From contig DXYV01000005.1 in assembly GCA_019415645.1 (NCBI GenBank), forward strand, positions 58,316 through 122,315: a stretch of 64,000 nucleotides of DNA. The letters are read 5' to 3'. Below are positions 7,613 to 16,016 of the stretch, in pieces. The notes under the pieces were generated by a model. The model saw only the letters and a list, made by a program, of their open reading frames with translations. It was not told the origin of the DNA and ran no database searches. The DNA is from Clostridiales bacterium (GTDB taxonomy: Bacteria; Bacillota; Clostridia; Oscillospirales; Oscillospiraceae). How positions within the stretch are numbered: position 1 is the first letter of the stretch; each line of letters begins with the position of its first letter. The position numbers were made by a program, and so were the translations under genes.

Positions 7613-9361
7613 ATGGACATCCACACCATCCGAATGATGCTCAAGACACGTTCTATTTACGATATCCCGTTGCGGGTGACCTACTATGCCCGAGTATCGT
7701 CCGAGAGTGATGAGCAGCTCAACTCGCTTGGAAACCAGATTGCCTACTACGAGGATCTTATTAGAAAAAATTTGACCTGGACATTCGTCCCTGGGTACAT
7801 TGATGAAGGCCTCTCTGGCATTTCTACAAAGAAGCGTGAGAACTTCAATCGCATGATTGACGATGCGGCTATGGACAAATTCGATTTGGTGATCACCAAA
7901 GAAATCTCAAGATTTGCACGAAACACACTGGATTCCATTCGATTCACACGACAACTTCTCGGATACGGCGTCGGTGTGTTCTTCCAGAATGATAACATCA
8001 ATACATTCGACGAGGACTCAGAATTACGTCTGTCCATCATGTCCTCCATCGCGCAGGACGAGTTGCGCAAGCTCTCGAGCCGCGTGAAGTTCGGTCATCA
8101 GCAGGCGATCAAATCCAACGTGGTGCTTGGCAACAGCCGCATCTTCGGATATACAAAAGCTGATGGAAAACTGGTCATCGACGAAACCGAAGCACCAATG
8201 GTCCGCGAACTCTTCGAGCGCTATGCTACCGGCGAATACTCCATGAAACAGCTTGAAACGATCTTCTGGGATAAGGGCTACCGCAATCATAATGGCAACA
8301 AAATCGCCCATACCACCATGTCCAACATGATCGCAAATCCCAAGTACAAAGGCTACTATGTGGGGAACAAGGTCAAGGTCGTGGATATGTTCACCAAAAA
8401 GCAGAAGTTCCTCCCACCGGAGGAATGGGTCATGTTCAAGGATGAAACAGGAGAAATTGTCCCCGCAATCGTAACGGAAGAAATTTGGGATCAGGCCAAT
8501 GCCGTGCTGAAAAAGCGCAGCGAGGATGTAAAAGCACGCCAGGGAATCAGCAACCATGCAAACCTTCTGACCGGAAAACTATACTGTACCCATTGCGGTG
8601 CGGCCTACTATCGGCGTGACACGGTCGACCGCTCCGGCAACAAAAACAGTAAATGGGTATGTTCCGGCAAAATCAAAAACGGAAGCGACTCCTGTCCGTC
8701 CTTTGCAGTGTACGAAAGCGAGATAAAGCCTCTCCTGCTGGAAGTGTTGAGGGATACCGAGGCAGATGCAAAAGCTCAGATTGCGCGATACATGGAACTG
8801 TATACCAGTCTGGCAGGCAGCGGTGGGATCACTGAGCAAATTCAAGAACAGGAGCAAATCATTGAACTGACGGAAAAGAAGAAGCAGAAGCTGCTCCAGC
8901 TCGCCGCCACCGGAGAAATGAGCGACCGGGATTTCCTGTCTATGAACAAGCAGTGTACTGCTGAAATAGACACAGCAAGAGAACTGCTGGCCGAACTATA
9001 TGCCCAGCGCGAGTCTGCCGATGATTTGAAAAAGCACCTTGATACCATTCGCCAGGTGCTGAAGGAAGCTGAGCGGGATGCAGTAAAGAGTGTCGTCAAC
9101 AAAGATTTCGTGGACAAGTTCATCGACAGGATCTTTGCCACCATGGTCGATGAAACGACGATGCAGCTCCAAATAAAGATATTCACCGGTGAAGTCACGG
9201 AAAAGTATCTGGCAAATCTCAGAGTTCGCGCAGGTAACATCATTGGTGCAAGCGAGAAGCCAAGCGAAAACGCAGTCGCCGCAATAGCTGTCGCCGACGA
9301 TAGTCGTACGGGTCAAACGTTCAAGAAGATGATCGAGGCCTACGAGAACGGCCTGAAGTAA
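7613..9361 (+). CDS. Large serine recombinase (TnpX/integrase type)
   Basis: 582 residues behind AAGGAGGCGGAGTC. The N-terminal resolvase domain has the YARVSS catalytic segment (nucleophile Ser29, Arg27) and an ISRFAR motif. A recombinase domain follows (roughly residues 170-300), then a zinc-ribbon region (CTHCG, later C-SDSC) and a long coiled coil from about residue 415. This is the architecture of large serine recombinases that excise and insert Firmicutes elements without replication. As is usual for such elements it is the last gene, about 200 bases from the presumed junction with host DNA. Confidence 0.93.
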   Translation: MDIHTIRMMLKTRSIYDIPLRVTYYARVSSESDEQLNSLGNQIAYYEDLIRKNLTWTFVPGYIDEGLSGISTKKRENFNRMIDDAAMDKFDLVITKEISRFARNTLDSIRFTRQLLGYGVGVFFQNDNINTFDEDSELRLSIMSSIAQDELRKLSSRVKFGHQQAIKSNVVLGNSRIFGYTKADGKLVIDETEAPMVRELFERYATGEYSMKQLETIFWDKGYRNHNGNKIAHTTMSNMIANPKYKGYYVGNKVKVVDMFTKKQKFLPPEEWVMFKDETGEIVPAIVTEEIWDQANAVLKKRSEDVKARQGISNHANLLTGKLYCTHCGAAYYRRDTVDRSGNKNSKWVCSGKIKNGSDSCPSFAVYESEIKPLLLEVLRDTEADAKAQIARYMELYTSLAGSGGITEQIQEQEQIIELTEKKKQKLLQLAATGEMSDRDFLSMNKQCTAEIDTARELLAELYAQRESADDLKKHLDTIRQVLKEAERDAVKSVVNKDFVDKFIDRIFATMVDETTMQLQIKIFTGEVTEKYLANLRVRAGNIIGASEKPSENAVAAIAVADDSRTGQTFKKMIEAYENGLK

Positions 9362-9393
9362 CAAACCGGACGCCTGACGACAGGCAGAAAAAA

Positions 9394-9421
9394 CGGGAGG
9401 ACGGCAATCGCTGTCCTCCCG
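9394..9421 (+). terminator. Terminator-like hairpin after the recombinase
   Basis: CGGGAGGACGGC (9394-9405) pairs with GCTGTCCTCCCG (9410-9421) with one G-T wobble, followed by CTTTCTG. The T-run is weak. Confidence 0.6.
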
Positions 9422-9607
9422 CTTTCTGCTGCCCGGAACAGCGGCTCCCATCTGGAGGCAGCTGCGAAGCTGGGCAACTGCGCGGGACCGGGAGCCGATG
9501 CCGGTGTGGCGCGGCGGAGATGTGAAAATACACAAATCTCAAACATGAAATTCTCAAATAGGCATAAAACCTGACGACGATGAAATTATGAGTGTATCAG
9601 ATAAAGC
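9422..9607. other. Presumed right junction of the mobile element
   Basis: 186 non-coding bases between the recombinase terminator and the LysR gene. The first part is GC-rich with a long-range inverted repeat CGGCTCCC...GGGAGCCG (about 9441-9502); the part from about 9525 is AT-rich. The right attachment site should lie here because the recombinase is the last element gene and base composition changes to that of the host just beyond. The exact crossover cannot be seen without the left end. Confidence 0.4.
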
Positions 9608-10528
9608 TTATGATCTGAGCAGAGTTTTCGCCAGGTTTTGAAAGTGCATCAGGGTAAATTCATAGAACTGGTAAGCGTTGCGAGACAGGTAGTGTCCCCG
9701 CAGAGTGGCCAGACCCAGGGTATAGGACATGTCCACGTCAATGATGCGGACCGGTTTGAGTCCAACGTTCATTTTGCCGCGGGGGTCGTCGTGAATCAAC
9801 AGGCGGGGGACCAGTCCCAGACCGATGCCCTTGGCGGCCATTTCCATGACAACAGCGGATTCCTGCCCGCTGTAGCAGATTTCAGGCTTGCGCTCAAAGT
9901 GGCGGAAGAGCTTGGTAAAGTCGCCGTTTTCCGTCACATCATTGTTGTTGAGCACGAATTTTTCATTGAGCAGCTCCTGGGAGTAGACCTGCCCGTGCTG
10001 CGCCAGCGGGTGGCTCTCACAGGCCAGCAGGACTACCTCGTCCTCAACCACTGGAATCCAGTGGAGGGCGGAGGAGGCCAGCTTGCCCTTGGTGATGGCA
10101 AAATCCAAATCGCCCTTGGTGAGCTTTTCCTTAAGCGCCTCGTCGTCCAAATACTCCTGAATGAAGTTCAGCGGCGGGAACTGGTCCAGATAGGCGGACA
10201 GCAGGGAGAGGGAATAGCCCGGGGTATTGACGCCGAAGCGCACCTCCCGCAGCTTTGTGCTGTCCAGACTCTCGGCCTTGCTGCGAATTTCGCCCACCTC
10301 CAGGAAGATTCGCTCCACATTGGTCAGCAGGTCTTTTCCCATGGAGTTGAGCAGAATTTTCCCGTTGACGCGGTCGAACAGGCGGACGCCCAGGTCCTCC
10401 TCCAGACGGCTCACCGTCATGCTCAGGGCGGGCTGGGAGACGTGCAGCTCACGGGCCGCAGCCGTGATATTTCCCGTCTGCGCCACAGCACGGAAACACT
10501 CCAGTTGACGTAAATCCATCGCGCTCAC
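9608..10528 (-). CDS. LysR-family transcriptional regulator
   Basis: 306 residues. N-terminal winged helix with the classic LysR pattern: LRQLECFRAVAQTGNITAAA, then HVSQPALSMTVSRLE. The remainder is a periplasmic-binding-protein-like effector domain. It is transcribed away from the GntP-like permease and the metabolic island, the usual layout for a LysR activator of the neighbouring genes. The initiator could be Met1 or Met4. The effector is unknown; a substrate of the permease is the natural guess. Confidence 0.93.
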   Translation of the reverse strand: MSAMDLRQLECFRAVAQTGNITAAARELHVSQPALSMTVSRLEEDLGVRLFDRVNGKILLNSMGKDLLTNVERIFLEVGEIRSKAESLDSTKLREVRFGVNTPGYSLSLLSAYLDQFPPLNFIQEYLDDEALKEKLTKGDLDFAITKGKLASSALHWIPVVEDEVVLLACESHPLAQHGQVYSQELLNEKFVLNNNDVTENGDFTKLFRHFERKPEICYSGQESAVVMEMAAKGIGLGLVPRLLIHDDPRGKMNVGLKPVRIIDVDMSYTLGLATLRGHYLSRNAYQFYEFTLMHFQNLAKTLLRS

Positions 10529-10598
10529 CTATAATCTAAAAATTATGATACCATGCAAAATTAACTATTAGACATTATAGCAAAGAAAGGATACACTT
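10529..10598. promoter_or_regulatory. Divergent promoter region with LysR-type palindrome
   Basis: AT-rich stretch between the LysR gene and the permease. ATAAT-N6-ATTAT (10531-10546) fits the T-N11-A dyad bound by LysR proteins, and a second dyad CTATTA...TATAG lies just downstream (about 10566-10580). Probable operator of the LysR regulator. Confidence 0.5.
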
Positions 10599-10698
10599 GC
10601 AACTGCAAATCAGGACCTGGAAAAAGGGGGAATCGAGGCGCAAATGGTTCAGGTCCCAATGCCCAAAAAGAACCGAAAAGAGAAAGGTGGTTTACTGT

Positions 10699-12096
10699 AT
10701 GCCCGGTACGACGACGGAAGAAGCCGTAGCACTGGCCTATCAAGTTCCAACCTGGCTGGCGGCGATCCTAATTGTCGTGGTGGTCCTTATCCTGATGTAC
10801 GCGGTGTTTAAGGGCGCCAATGCCATTCTGGCCTGTCTGCTGGCCTGTATGGCGATCTGTATCTGCACCGGCCTGCCCCTGGTGGATACCATGGAAAACT
10901 CCGTCCCGGAGAGTTTCGCATTTCAGGTAACCTTCATGTTCATGAAGTTCCTGTGCTGCATCATACTGGGACAACTGTATCAAAACTCGGGCGCGGCCCT
11001 CAGCGTGGCGCACCTGGCGGAAAAAGTCGTGGTGGGAAAATCCACCGGAACGGCCCGCAAGACCCGCGTGGTGCTGTGTATGCTGGGCATCGGTCTGCTG
11101 TTCGGCATCGGCGGTTTTGATACCTTCCTGGCCGTATTCACGCTGATTCCCGTGGGCCTGAACATGTGGCGCGACAGCGACCTGCCCCGGCACCTGCTTC
11201 CCGGCACCCTGATGGGCGGTCTGTCCGCGGCGGCCTGTCTGCCCGGCACTCCGCTGTTTGCCAACATGATGGGCAAGATGTTCCTGGGCACCGAACCCAC
11301 CGCCGCCCGTATCCCCGGCTATGTGGGCGTGGCGGTCATGCTGGCCATTGACGTAGTGTACATCATGCATGCGGTCAAGAAGGCGGATAAGAACGGCATG
11401 CACTGGGACGGCGAAGAGGCCGGCATTGAGATGTCCCCTCCGACGGAGAAGGATAAGGTCCACCCGGTGCTGGCACTTATCCCCATGCTCTGGATCTTCA
11501 TTACGGTCACGGTCCTGGGTCTGGATATGGTCGTGTGCATGTTCTTCGCCATCATCATGTGCAGCATCCTGTTTGCCAACGGCCTGAAGCCCGAGGGCGA
11601 GCGTCTGAAGCTGGGGACCTACAACAAGGTTCTGGGCAACGGCTGTACCCAGACCGCTGTAATGATGGGCTTTATGGGCGCCCAGTATGCGTTTGCCCAG
11701 GTGGTCATCGCCGCGCCTGGCTTTGACCTGCTGACCGGCTGGTTCCAGAAGATCCCCGGCCCCGGCTACATCGGATACTCCATCTGTGCTGCTATCTCCG
11801 GCTTCTTTGCCGGCAACGCCGTGGCCGGTATGCAGATGTCCGCCGCCATTTACACCCCGCTGATGGACCAGCTGAACATGACGGCTCCGGCCATGCATCG
11901 AATCGCAGCCTTCGCCGTCTCGATTCTGGATACCATCCCCATCAACGGCGCGGTCATCGCGACAACGACGACCTGCAAGCTGAAGATGAAGCAGTCCTAT
12001 CCCACCATTGCCATGACGACGGTAATCAATGTGGCAATCGCCATGTTTGTGGTCGTATTTATGTGCATCGCCTTCCCCTGGATGTGCCAGAACTGA
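10699..12096 (+). CDS. GntP-like permease
   Basis: 465 residues from the ATG at 10699, behind AGAAAGGTGG; the frame is open further upstream but without a site. The protein is highly hydrophobic with about 12 membrane segments. The C-terminal motif DTIPINGAVIATTTTC matches the conserved DxxPHNGAV segment of the GntP gluconate/organic-acid permease family. It probably imports a small carboxylate by proton symport. It is the first gene of the island, divergent from LysR and followed by a flavodoxin-like gene. The substrate is not known; the normal PHNG is PING here. Confidence 0.78.
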   Translation: MPGTTTEEAVALAYQVPTWLAAILIVVVVLILMYAVFKGANAILACLLACMAICICTGLPLVDTMENSVPESFAFQVTFMFMKFLCCIILGQLYQNSGAALSVAHLAEKVVVGKSTGTARKTRVVLCMLGIGLLFGIGGFDTFLAVFTLIPVGLNMWRDSDLPRHLLPGTLMGGLSAAACLPGTPLFANMMGKMFLGTEPTAARIPGYVGVAVMLAIDVVYIMHAVKKADKNGMHWDGEEAGIEMSPPTEKDKVHPVLALIPMLWIFITVTVLGLDMVVCMFFAIIMCSILFANGLKPEGERLKLGTYNKVLGNGCTQTAVMMGFMGAQYAFAQVVIAAPGFDLLTGWFQKIPGPGYIGYSICAAISGFFAGNAVAGMQMSAAIYTPLMDQLNMTAPAMHRIAAFAVSILDTIPINGAVIATTTTCKLKMKQSYPTIAMTTVINVAIAMFVVVFMCIAFPWMCQN

Positions 12097-12135
12097 TCCC
12101 CCAGTCAGCCCTGCATCCCCGGAAGGCCTCCTCCA

Positions 12136-12180
12136 GACCGGCACGGGGCGCTGGGATCTCGGTCCCGCTCCGTGCCGGTC
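12136..12180 (+). terminator. Intercistronic hairpin after the permease
   Basis: GACCGGCACGG (12136-12146) pairs perfectly with CCGTGCCGGTC (12170-12180), followed by CCTTATT. It may partly terminate or protect the permease transcript before the flavodoxin-like gene. Confidence 0.55.
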
Positions 12181-12210
12181 CCTTATTATCGAACAGAAAG
12201 GAAGTATTGT

Positions 12211-13095
12211 ATGGAAACCAAACAGCGCCGCGCTTTGATTTTGTACGCGACGATGACCAGGAATACCGAAAAGATCGCCGAGGTCTTTGAGCAGACCTTC
12301 CGGCATTATAACTGGGACGTCACCCGCTTCAAAATGACCCTGAAGCCCGCCGACTGGGAGGGCATGCAGGAGAAGCTCTATTTCGATGACTACGACATTG
12401 TCTGCCTGGGCTCCCCCATTGTGGCCGGATACCCCATCACCGTGGTGAACAAGGTGTTCTCCCTGGGCGCGGGCGGTGCGCTGGAAAAGGAGATCCAGGA
12501 CAACCTGGACAAGGGGGAGAAACGCTTTGACGAGAAGATGGAGGCCACCTCTATGAAGAACCAGAGCGCCATCGCCAAATCCGGCAAGCCGGGCGGCCCC
12601 GGCGGCCCGCCGCCCAAGCCCCTCATCGGCGCCCGCTGGCGCCGGGAAATGCCCCCCTACCGCGGCATCGCCGCTCAGGGCGGCTACCGCCCCAAGGGAA
12701 TCGTATTCACCACCTACGGCGGCGGATTCTACGGTTCCGATGAGGCGACCACCACGCTGGAAGCCCTCAAGATGTTCCTGAAGCTGAACAACTGCGACAC
12801 CGTGGGCACCTTCGCCTGCTGCGGCAAGGAGTGCGGCCCCGCGGGCCTGGAGAAGGGCGAAAAGCCCGCCGTGATGCCGGGCGCGCCGGAGATGCCCGAC
12901 CCCGTCTATTATACCGACGCGGACGGCAACAAGCATCAGGGCTCCTACTTTTTCCACTTCGGCGGCTGGGGCCATCCCTCGGAGCGCGACCTGATGAAGG
13001 CGGCTGCCCTGGTCAGCGACATCGTGGAGGATTACTACATGACCTACAACGGGGAGATCTGGGAGTCCACCTCGCAATACATTTCCATTTCGTAA
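12211..13095 (+). CDS. Flavodoxin-like protein, paralog 1
   Basis: 294 residues, ATG behind AAAGGAAG. The N-terminal LILYATMTRNTEKIA is a flavodoxin phosphate-binding loop (T14, T16, N18, T19), followed by a second strand CLGSPIVAGYP. A flexible insert rich in Gly and Pro (GGPGGPPPKP, near residues 130-140) separates the two halves. The C-terminal half has TYGGGFYGS, then FACCGKECGPAGLEKGEK and ends QYISIS. It probably binds FMN and transfers electrons or reduces a substrate. A longer paralog lies at 23363-24598 with the same Cys-rich and terminal motifs. The gene ends 12 bases before a hotdog-fold gene; the same pairing recurs at the other copy. Confidence 0.8.
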   Translation: METKQRRALILYATMTRNTEKIAEVFEQTFRHYNWDVTRFKMTLKPADWEGMQEKLYFDDYDIVCLGSPIVAGYPITVVNKVFSLGAGGALEKEIQDNLDKGEKRFDEKMEATSMKNQSAIAKSGKPGGPGGPPPKPLIGARWRREMPPYRGIAAQGGYRPKGIVFTTYGGGFYGSDEATTTLEALKMFLKLNNCDTVGTFACCGKECGPAGLEKGEKPAVMPGAPEMPDPVYYTDADGNKHQGSYFFHFGGWGHPSERDLMKAAALVSDIVEDYYMTYNGEIWESTSQYISIS

Positions 13096-13107
13096 GGAGC
13101 GCCGCCT

Positions 13108-14376
13108 ATGGAACGCAAACTCTATCATTATCAGCCCGGCGAGTACTATGAATTCGAGCGGGAAGCTGTGGAGCACCGGAAGGGACAGGCGGCGGGGAAG
13201 GTTCCCTATCACGACCCGCGTCCCCCCATGCCGCCGCGGCCGCTGACCGAGGAGATGATCCTGGCCTACAACCGGAGCTGGGACAAATATAATCCCCTGT
13301 ACAATGATCCGGCCTACGCCCGGGCCCACGGCCATCCCTCGGTGCCGGCTTATCCCCTGCTGATGGTGGGGGCGGGCGCGGACTGCGATCCCTTCCCCAA
13401 GACCTTTGCCGACGGGTTCTACTATACCAACGACGGCACCGATGTGTACTATGCCCGCAATCTGTATGCCGGCGACGTGCTGGAGGTGCGGAAGCGGGAG
13501 GGGACGAAGGACGACTTCCTGGACATCACCGTGCCCGGTTCCACTACCCGCAAGTTCCGCATGGGCGGCTGGCGGGACCGCTATGACCAGAAGGGCGGGC
13601 TGGTGTTCCGGTGCTACGGCTCGGTCACCGAGGCGTACAAAAAGTACGAGGTGGACCCGACGGAATTTGACCTGTCCGAGGATCTGGCCGAGTGGGTAAA
13701 GTACCAGGCCCCGGCCCACTACACCACGGACGAGGACTACGCGCGAATCCGTGGGCTGTGGGCCCGGGAGGTTATCACCGGCGACGACACGCCCTTCTGG
13801 GAGGACGTGGAGGTGGGCCAGGAGATCGCGCCCACCTGTACGGACGGCCCGGTGACTTATATGCACATGAATTACTGGCACCAGCTGGGAGATATGTCCC
13901 TGTTCACCCGGGAGGAGCTCAGCGACCCGGAATTTATGAAGAACTACTACCGGGACCCCTATGGGGCCTACCTGGACGAGACGGCGGTCCACTTCGGGAA
14001 CCGGAACATTCCGGGGGCCCGGACCTACTGGTTCAACGACACGGCAGCCAAGCTGGTCTGCCGCACGCTGACCAACTTTGTGGGAAACAAGGGGCGGGTC
14101 TCCCGCTTCTCCTGGAAGATGTTCCCCTTCTACCGGGAGCTCCAGGGCGAGCATCTGGGCGCCGAAATGTTCGAGCGGGTCTCCTTCATGCGTGGGCGCT
14201 ATGCCGACCGGCACGGCTCCGAGGGGGATACCTGCATCGGCCGGGCCGTGATCATCGGCAAGCATATCAACGAGCGCGGCGAACACTGCTGCGAGATGGC
14301 CTGCTGGGGCGAGACGCTGGACGGCAACATCATCATCGCCTGTCCTTCGGAGATCGTGCTGCCCTCCCGTGGCTGA
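13108..14376 (+). CDS. MaoC-like double-hotdog protein, paralog 1
   Basis: 422 residues. The first half carries YNPLYNDPAYARAHGHPSVP, then YAGDVLEV, which match the FAS1-like/MaoC N-terminal dehydratase domain. The second half carries RTLTNFVGNKGRVSRFSW and ends PSEIVLPSRG, as in the second hotdog of two-domain acyl dehydratases. Such proteins normally add water to, or remove it from, acyl-CoA or acyl-ACP. The position of the usual catalytic His (NPxHxD) is Tyr here. Very similar to the product of 16017-17333 and more distantly to that of 24707-26128. It follows the flavodoxin-like gene by 12 bases, so they are co-expressed. The substrate is unknown. Confidence 0.75.
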   Translation: MERKLYHYQPGEYYEFEREAVEHRKGQAAGKVPYHDPRPPMPPRPLTEEMILAYNRSWDKYNPLYNDPAYARAHGHPSVPAYPLLMVGAGADCDPFPKTFADGFYYTNDGTDVYYARNLYAGDVLEVRKREGTKDDFLDITVPGSTTRKFRMGGWRDRYDQKGGLVFRCYGSVTEAYKKYEVDPTEFDLSEDLAEWVKYQAPAHYTTDEDYARIRGLWAREVITGDDTPFWEDVEVGQEIAPTCTDGPVTYMHMNYWHQLGDMSLFTREELSDPEFMKNYYRDPYGAYLDETAVHFGNRNIPGARTYWFNDTAAKLVCRTLTNFVGNKGRVSRFSWKMFPFYRELQGEHLGAEMFERVSFMRGRYADRHGSEGDTCIGRAVIIGKHINERGEHCCEMACWGETLDGNIIIACPSEIVLPSRG

Positions 14377-14398
14377 TCAAGCGGCGAATGAGACAAAG

Positions 14399-14430
14399 AA
14401 AGAGCGGAACGCGCAGCGTTCCGCTCTTTT
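14399..14430 (+). terminator. Rho-independent terminator, probably bidirectional
   Basis: Perfect 14-bp stem AAAGAGCGGAACGC (14399-14412) with GCGTTCCGCTCTTT (14416-14429) and a T-run. A-run and T-run flank the stem, so it can also end the AraC transcript coming from the other side. Confidence 0.9.
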
Positions 14431-14465
14431 GGCGGGTGGGGGAACTGTCCGGACAGCCTTCGGGA

Positions 14466-15785
14466 TCAGGGCGCGTCGGATTCCGGCGCCGCCGGAACGC
14501 CGGCTTGCAGCTTGCGGAATTTCCCGGGGGTGATTCCATATTCCTGACGAAAGACCCGGTGGAAGGTCTCCAGACTGCCAAAGCCGCACTGGGTACAGAT
14601 CTCGCTTACTGAGCGGTCGCTTTCGGTCAGCAGCCGCGCGGCCTCCTCCAGGCGGCGGGAGCGGATATGGCGGGTGGGAGAGGTCTGCATCTGCTGCCGG
14701 AACACCAGCTTGACCAGATGCAGGGGAAAGCCGGTGGACTCGGCCAGCATGGCGGTATTGAGATTGACGTCCCCGATGTGGTGCTCCACGCAGTCCAGAA
14801 GGCGCTCCAGGCAGGCGTGGCGGAACTCGGAGGACTGGGTGTTGTGGGAGGTGTCGATGCGGTCCAGCACCGAATGGAACCAGGCCACATGGTCCTGCCA
14901 GGTGTGGGACTCGTTGATGAGGGAGAAGTTTTCCATACGCAGGCGTTCATCCTGGAGGGGAACGCCCCGGAAGCGCAGCTCCGCGCAGAAGGCCTCGAAA
15001 AAATCGCCGAACCGTGTGCGCAGCTCGTCGGCGGAGAACAGCGCAAACTGGGTGATCTGCGTCAGAGCCTGGTCGGCCGCCTCGTGATAGCCCTCGCCCT
15101 CCAGAACGGCATTGGCCAGCTTTTGGGCCAGCTGCCGGACAGGGAAGGGCTCGATGTGCTCATTCGGCGGCGGGGGCGTGACCAGCACCACCGGCGCGGC
15201 CGGAATCAGCTGCAGGTAGCGGTGGAGCGTGACCAGATTGAGCAGCTTGTGATAGACCACGGAAATGGAGGCTATGTCAGAGACCCGGTCGCTGAGATAG
15301 GACGTAACGCGCAGGTCATAGCGCTCCCGGCACAGCTGGGCGATTTCTGCGCAGCTGTCCTGAATCAGAAGGGGAAGATCGTGGGCGTGGGAGGGCAGCA
15401 GACCCAGAGGAAAATGGATGATGGCCACTAACCGTCCGTCCAGCTCCGCGCTGTAATAAGAGAAATGGCCGCCCAGCACCTCGGCAAGAACCTCGTTGAT
15501 GAGCGCGTAGAGGTAGACACGGCCATACAGGTCCTCCCCGTGTTCCTTTCGGGGCGCCGGCGCGCTCGACTCCGAGAACAGAAGCACGAAGCAGTCGCCC
15601 TGTCCCAGGAACATATTGTTGACGCTGAAGAAGAGCAGGGTGCCCTGGTCGATTTCCGCCGAACAGTGGCACAGCAGCGCCATATTCTTGAGGCGGACCA
15701 GTTGATTTCGGTACTCCGAAAGGGTCATAGGCTGATGTGCCAGCTGTTCCGCACGTTCAGAAGCGGCTTGATTCAAAACAGACAC
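14466..15785 (-). CDS. AraC-family transcriptional regulator
   Basis: 439 residues. The last 100 carry the double helix-turn-helix of the AraC family: NLNTAMLAESTGFPLHLVK, then SVSEICTQCGFGSLETFHR and the YGITPGKFRK end. The first 330 residues are a large, unrecognised sensor part without membrane segments. The gene is convergent with the first flavodoxin/hotdog pair and divergent from the second hotdog gene, so it probably controls the island, particularly the ABC-importer operon starting at 16017. Confidence 0.9.
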   Translation of the reverse strand: MSVLNQAASERAEQLAHQPMTLSEYRNQLVRLKNMALLCHCSAEIDQGTLLFFSVNNMFLGQGDCFVLLFSESSAPAPRKEHGEDLYGRVYLYALINEVLAEVLGGHFSYYSAELDGRLVAIIHFPLGLLPSHAHDLPLLIQDSCAEIAQLCRERYDLRVTSYLSDRVSDIASISVVYHKLLNLVTLHRYLQLIPAAPVVLVTPPPPNEHIEPFPVRQLAQKLANAVLEGEGYHEAADQALTQITQFALFSADELRTRFGDFFEAFCAELRFRGVPLQDERLRMENFSLINESHTWQDHVAWFHSVLDRIDTSHNTQSSEFRHACLERLLDCVEHHIGDVNLNTAMLAESTGFPLHLVKLVFRQQMQTSPTRHIRSRRLEEAARLLTESDRSVSEICTQCGFGSLETFHRVFRQEYGITPGKFRKLQAGVPAAPESDAP

Positions 15786-16016
15786 CTCCAGAATGACAGA
15801 ATTACTCCTCGTTTATAACATTTTAATTCAAATATGTCAATTCAGGAATAAGAAAATAGGCAATTTAGTCTGGTGCTACTTGACGCAAAAATGACAAGGT
15901 TGCCTCTTGTGAAGAAAACCACAATCAGGTAAGCTTATGAATAGAAATAATCCACAAAAAAGAGACGAAAAGCGGAAGAAAATTGAACAGAACGACAGAA
16001 GAAAGGAACGTGCAGG
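15786..16016. promoter_or_regulatory. Divergent regulatory region AraC / hotdog-ABC operon
   Basis: 231 bases, clearly AT-richer than the neighbourhood, between the two divergent genes. Expected to hold both promoters and AraC half-sites. I see no confident -35/-10 pair. The hotdog ribosome site is the AAGGAACG stretch just before 16017. Confidence 0.45.

Noticed and set aside
10768..14286. 1172-codon open frame on the minus strand across the permease, flavodoxin-like and hotdog genes
   Set aside because: Shadow of GC-rich coding genes; the product is rich in His, Gly and Val without family motifs, has no ribosome site, and the plus-strand genes are clearly real.
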